NCBI GenBank assembly: GCA_028689195.1 | Contig: JAQTWR010000227.1 | Coordinates: 1 to 5,306, forward strand | DNA from: Anaerolineales bacterium | GTDB taxonomy: Bacteria > Chloroflexota > Anaerolineae > Anaerolineales > Villigracilaceae | DNA length: 5,306 bases | Direction: 5' to 3' | Shown: positions 5,158 to 5,306 of the stretch, one piece after another | Numbering within the stretch: the stretch's first letter is position 1 | How the letters are laid out: each line of letters begins with the position of its first letter | The notes under the pieces: generated by a model | Database searches by the model: none | Seen by the model: the letters and a program-made list of their open reading frames with translations, nothing else | What the model was told of the DNA's origin: nothing | Position numbers and translations under genes: made by a program

Positions 5158-5306
5158 ATGCCCACCCCTATTATCTCAAAACGCGCCCCCATTTACGCCG
5201 ACGTTCCCGATGAAAAGTGGAACGATTGGCGTTGGCAATTAAGTCACCGCCTGAATACGGCGGAAGACATCGAAACAGTTTTACGCCTTACCGAAAGCGA
5301 ACGCAA
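5158..5306 (+). CDS. kamA: Lysine 2,3-aminomutase (KamA) family protein, N-terminal fragment
   Basis: Only the first 49 codons are inside the window; the gene runs off the right edge. Translation begins MPTPIISKRAPIYADVP and continues DEKWNDWRWQLSHRLNTAED, then IETVLRLTESER. The 'W-N-D-W-R-W-Q-L-x-x-R' block followed by a 'xLxxxLxLTexE' helix is the characteristic N-terminus of lysine 2,3-aminomutases, PLP-dependent radical SAM enzymes that convert L-lysine to L-beta-lysine. The CxxxCxxC iron-sulphur motif and PLP lysine would lie beyond the window and cannot be checked. GGAGG (5149-5153) precedes the ATG by 4 nt, and a promoter lies upstream. Family membership is likely; a related glutamate or other amino acid aminomutase is possible. 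Confidence 0.8.
   Translation, partial: MPTPIISKRAPIYADVPDEKWNDWRWQLSHRLNTAEDIETVLRLTESER

Noticed and set aside
5090..5236. Short upstream reading frame in the kamA leader, overlapping the kamA start out of frame
   Set aside because: It is about 48 codons, has no convincing ribosome binding site and no recognisable content; I regard it as chance.

Overview
The window (about 53-55% G+C by eye) looks like ordinary chromosomal DNA from a bacterium of the Chloroflexota, most likely class Anaerolineae. That assignment is an inference from overall gene character, a dispersed 'CCCTGAG...CGAAGGGTCTC' intergenic repeat and a 'GACCTCCGAG...CTCGGAGGTC' terminator style that I associate from memory with that group. 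No marker gene here proves it. I found no mobile element, CRISPR array, tRNA, rRNA or obvious new defence system.

Layout: five complete genes lie on the minus strand, and one truncated gene starts on the plus strand at the right edge. Read in their own direction, from right to left: a TIGR03862-type FAD-dependent flavoprotein (4946-3726); an NTF2/SnoaL-like small protein (3712-3329), translationally coupled to it; a palindromic repeat (3310-3231); a DUF3597 protein with its own promoter (3093-2620); a perfect-palindrome terminator (2594-2564); the ComM/YifB AAA+ ATPase (2541-979); then the thiamin unit, made of promoter, TPP riboswitch, intrinsic terminator and thiamine pyrophosphokinase (966-131). 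A second copy of the palindromic repeat (100-6) follows. Divergent from the flavoprotein, at 5158-5306, is the N-terminus of a lysine 2,3-aminomutase (KamA)-family protein, preceded by a good sigma-A-type promoter.

How the parts work together: the best-resolved circuit is the thiamin unit. TPP, the product of ThiN, should bind the leader RNA. The 3' edge of the aptamer can pair with the 5' arm of the terminator hairpin, so TPP binding should release that arm and stop transcription before thiN. The other genes are not an evident pathway: DNA processing during transformation (ComM), an uncharacterised flavoprotein and NTF2-fold pair, a DUF3597 protein, and beta-lysine synthesis.

The points most worth a second look are regulatory. 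Two genes (comM and the flavoprotein) have no Shine-Dalgarno sequence and carry a -10-like hexamer exactly 6 nt before the ATG, which suggests leaderless mRNAs. comM has no terminator of its own before the riboswitch. Two related imperfect palindromes sit just after the stop codons of minus-strand genes.
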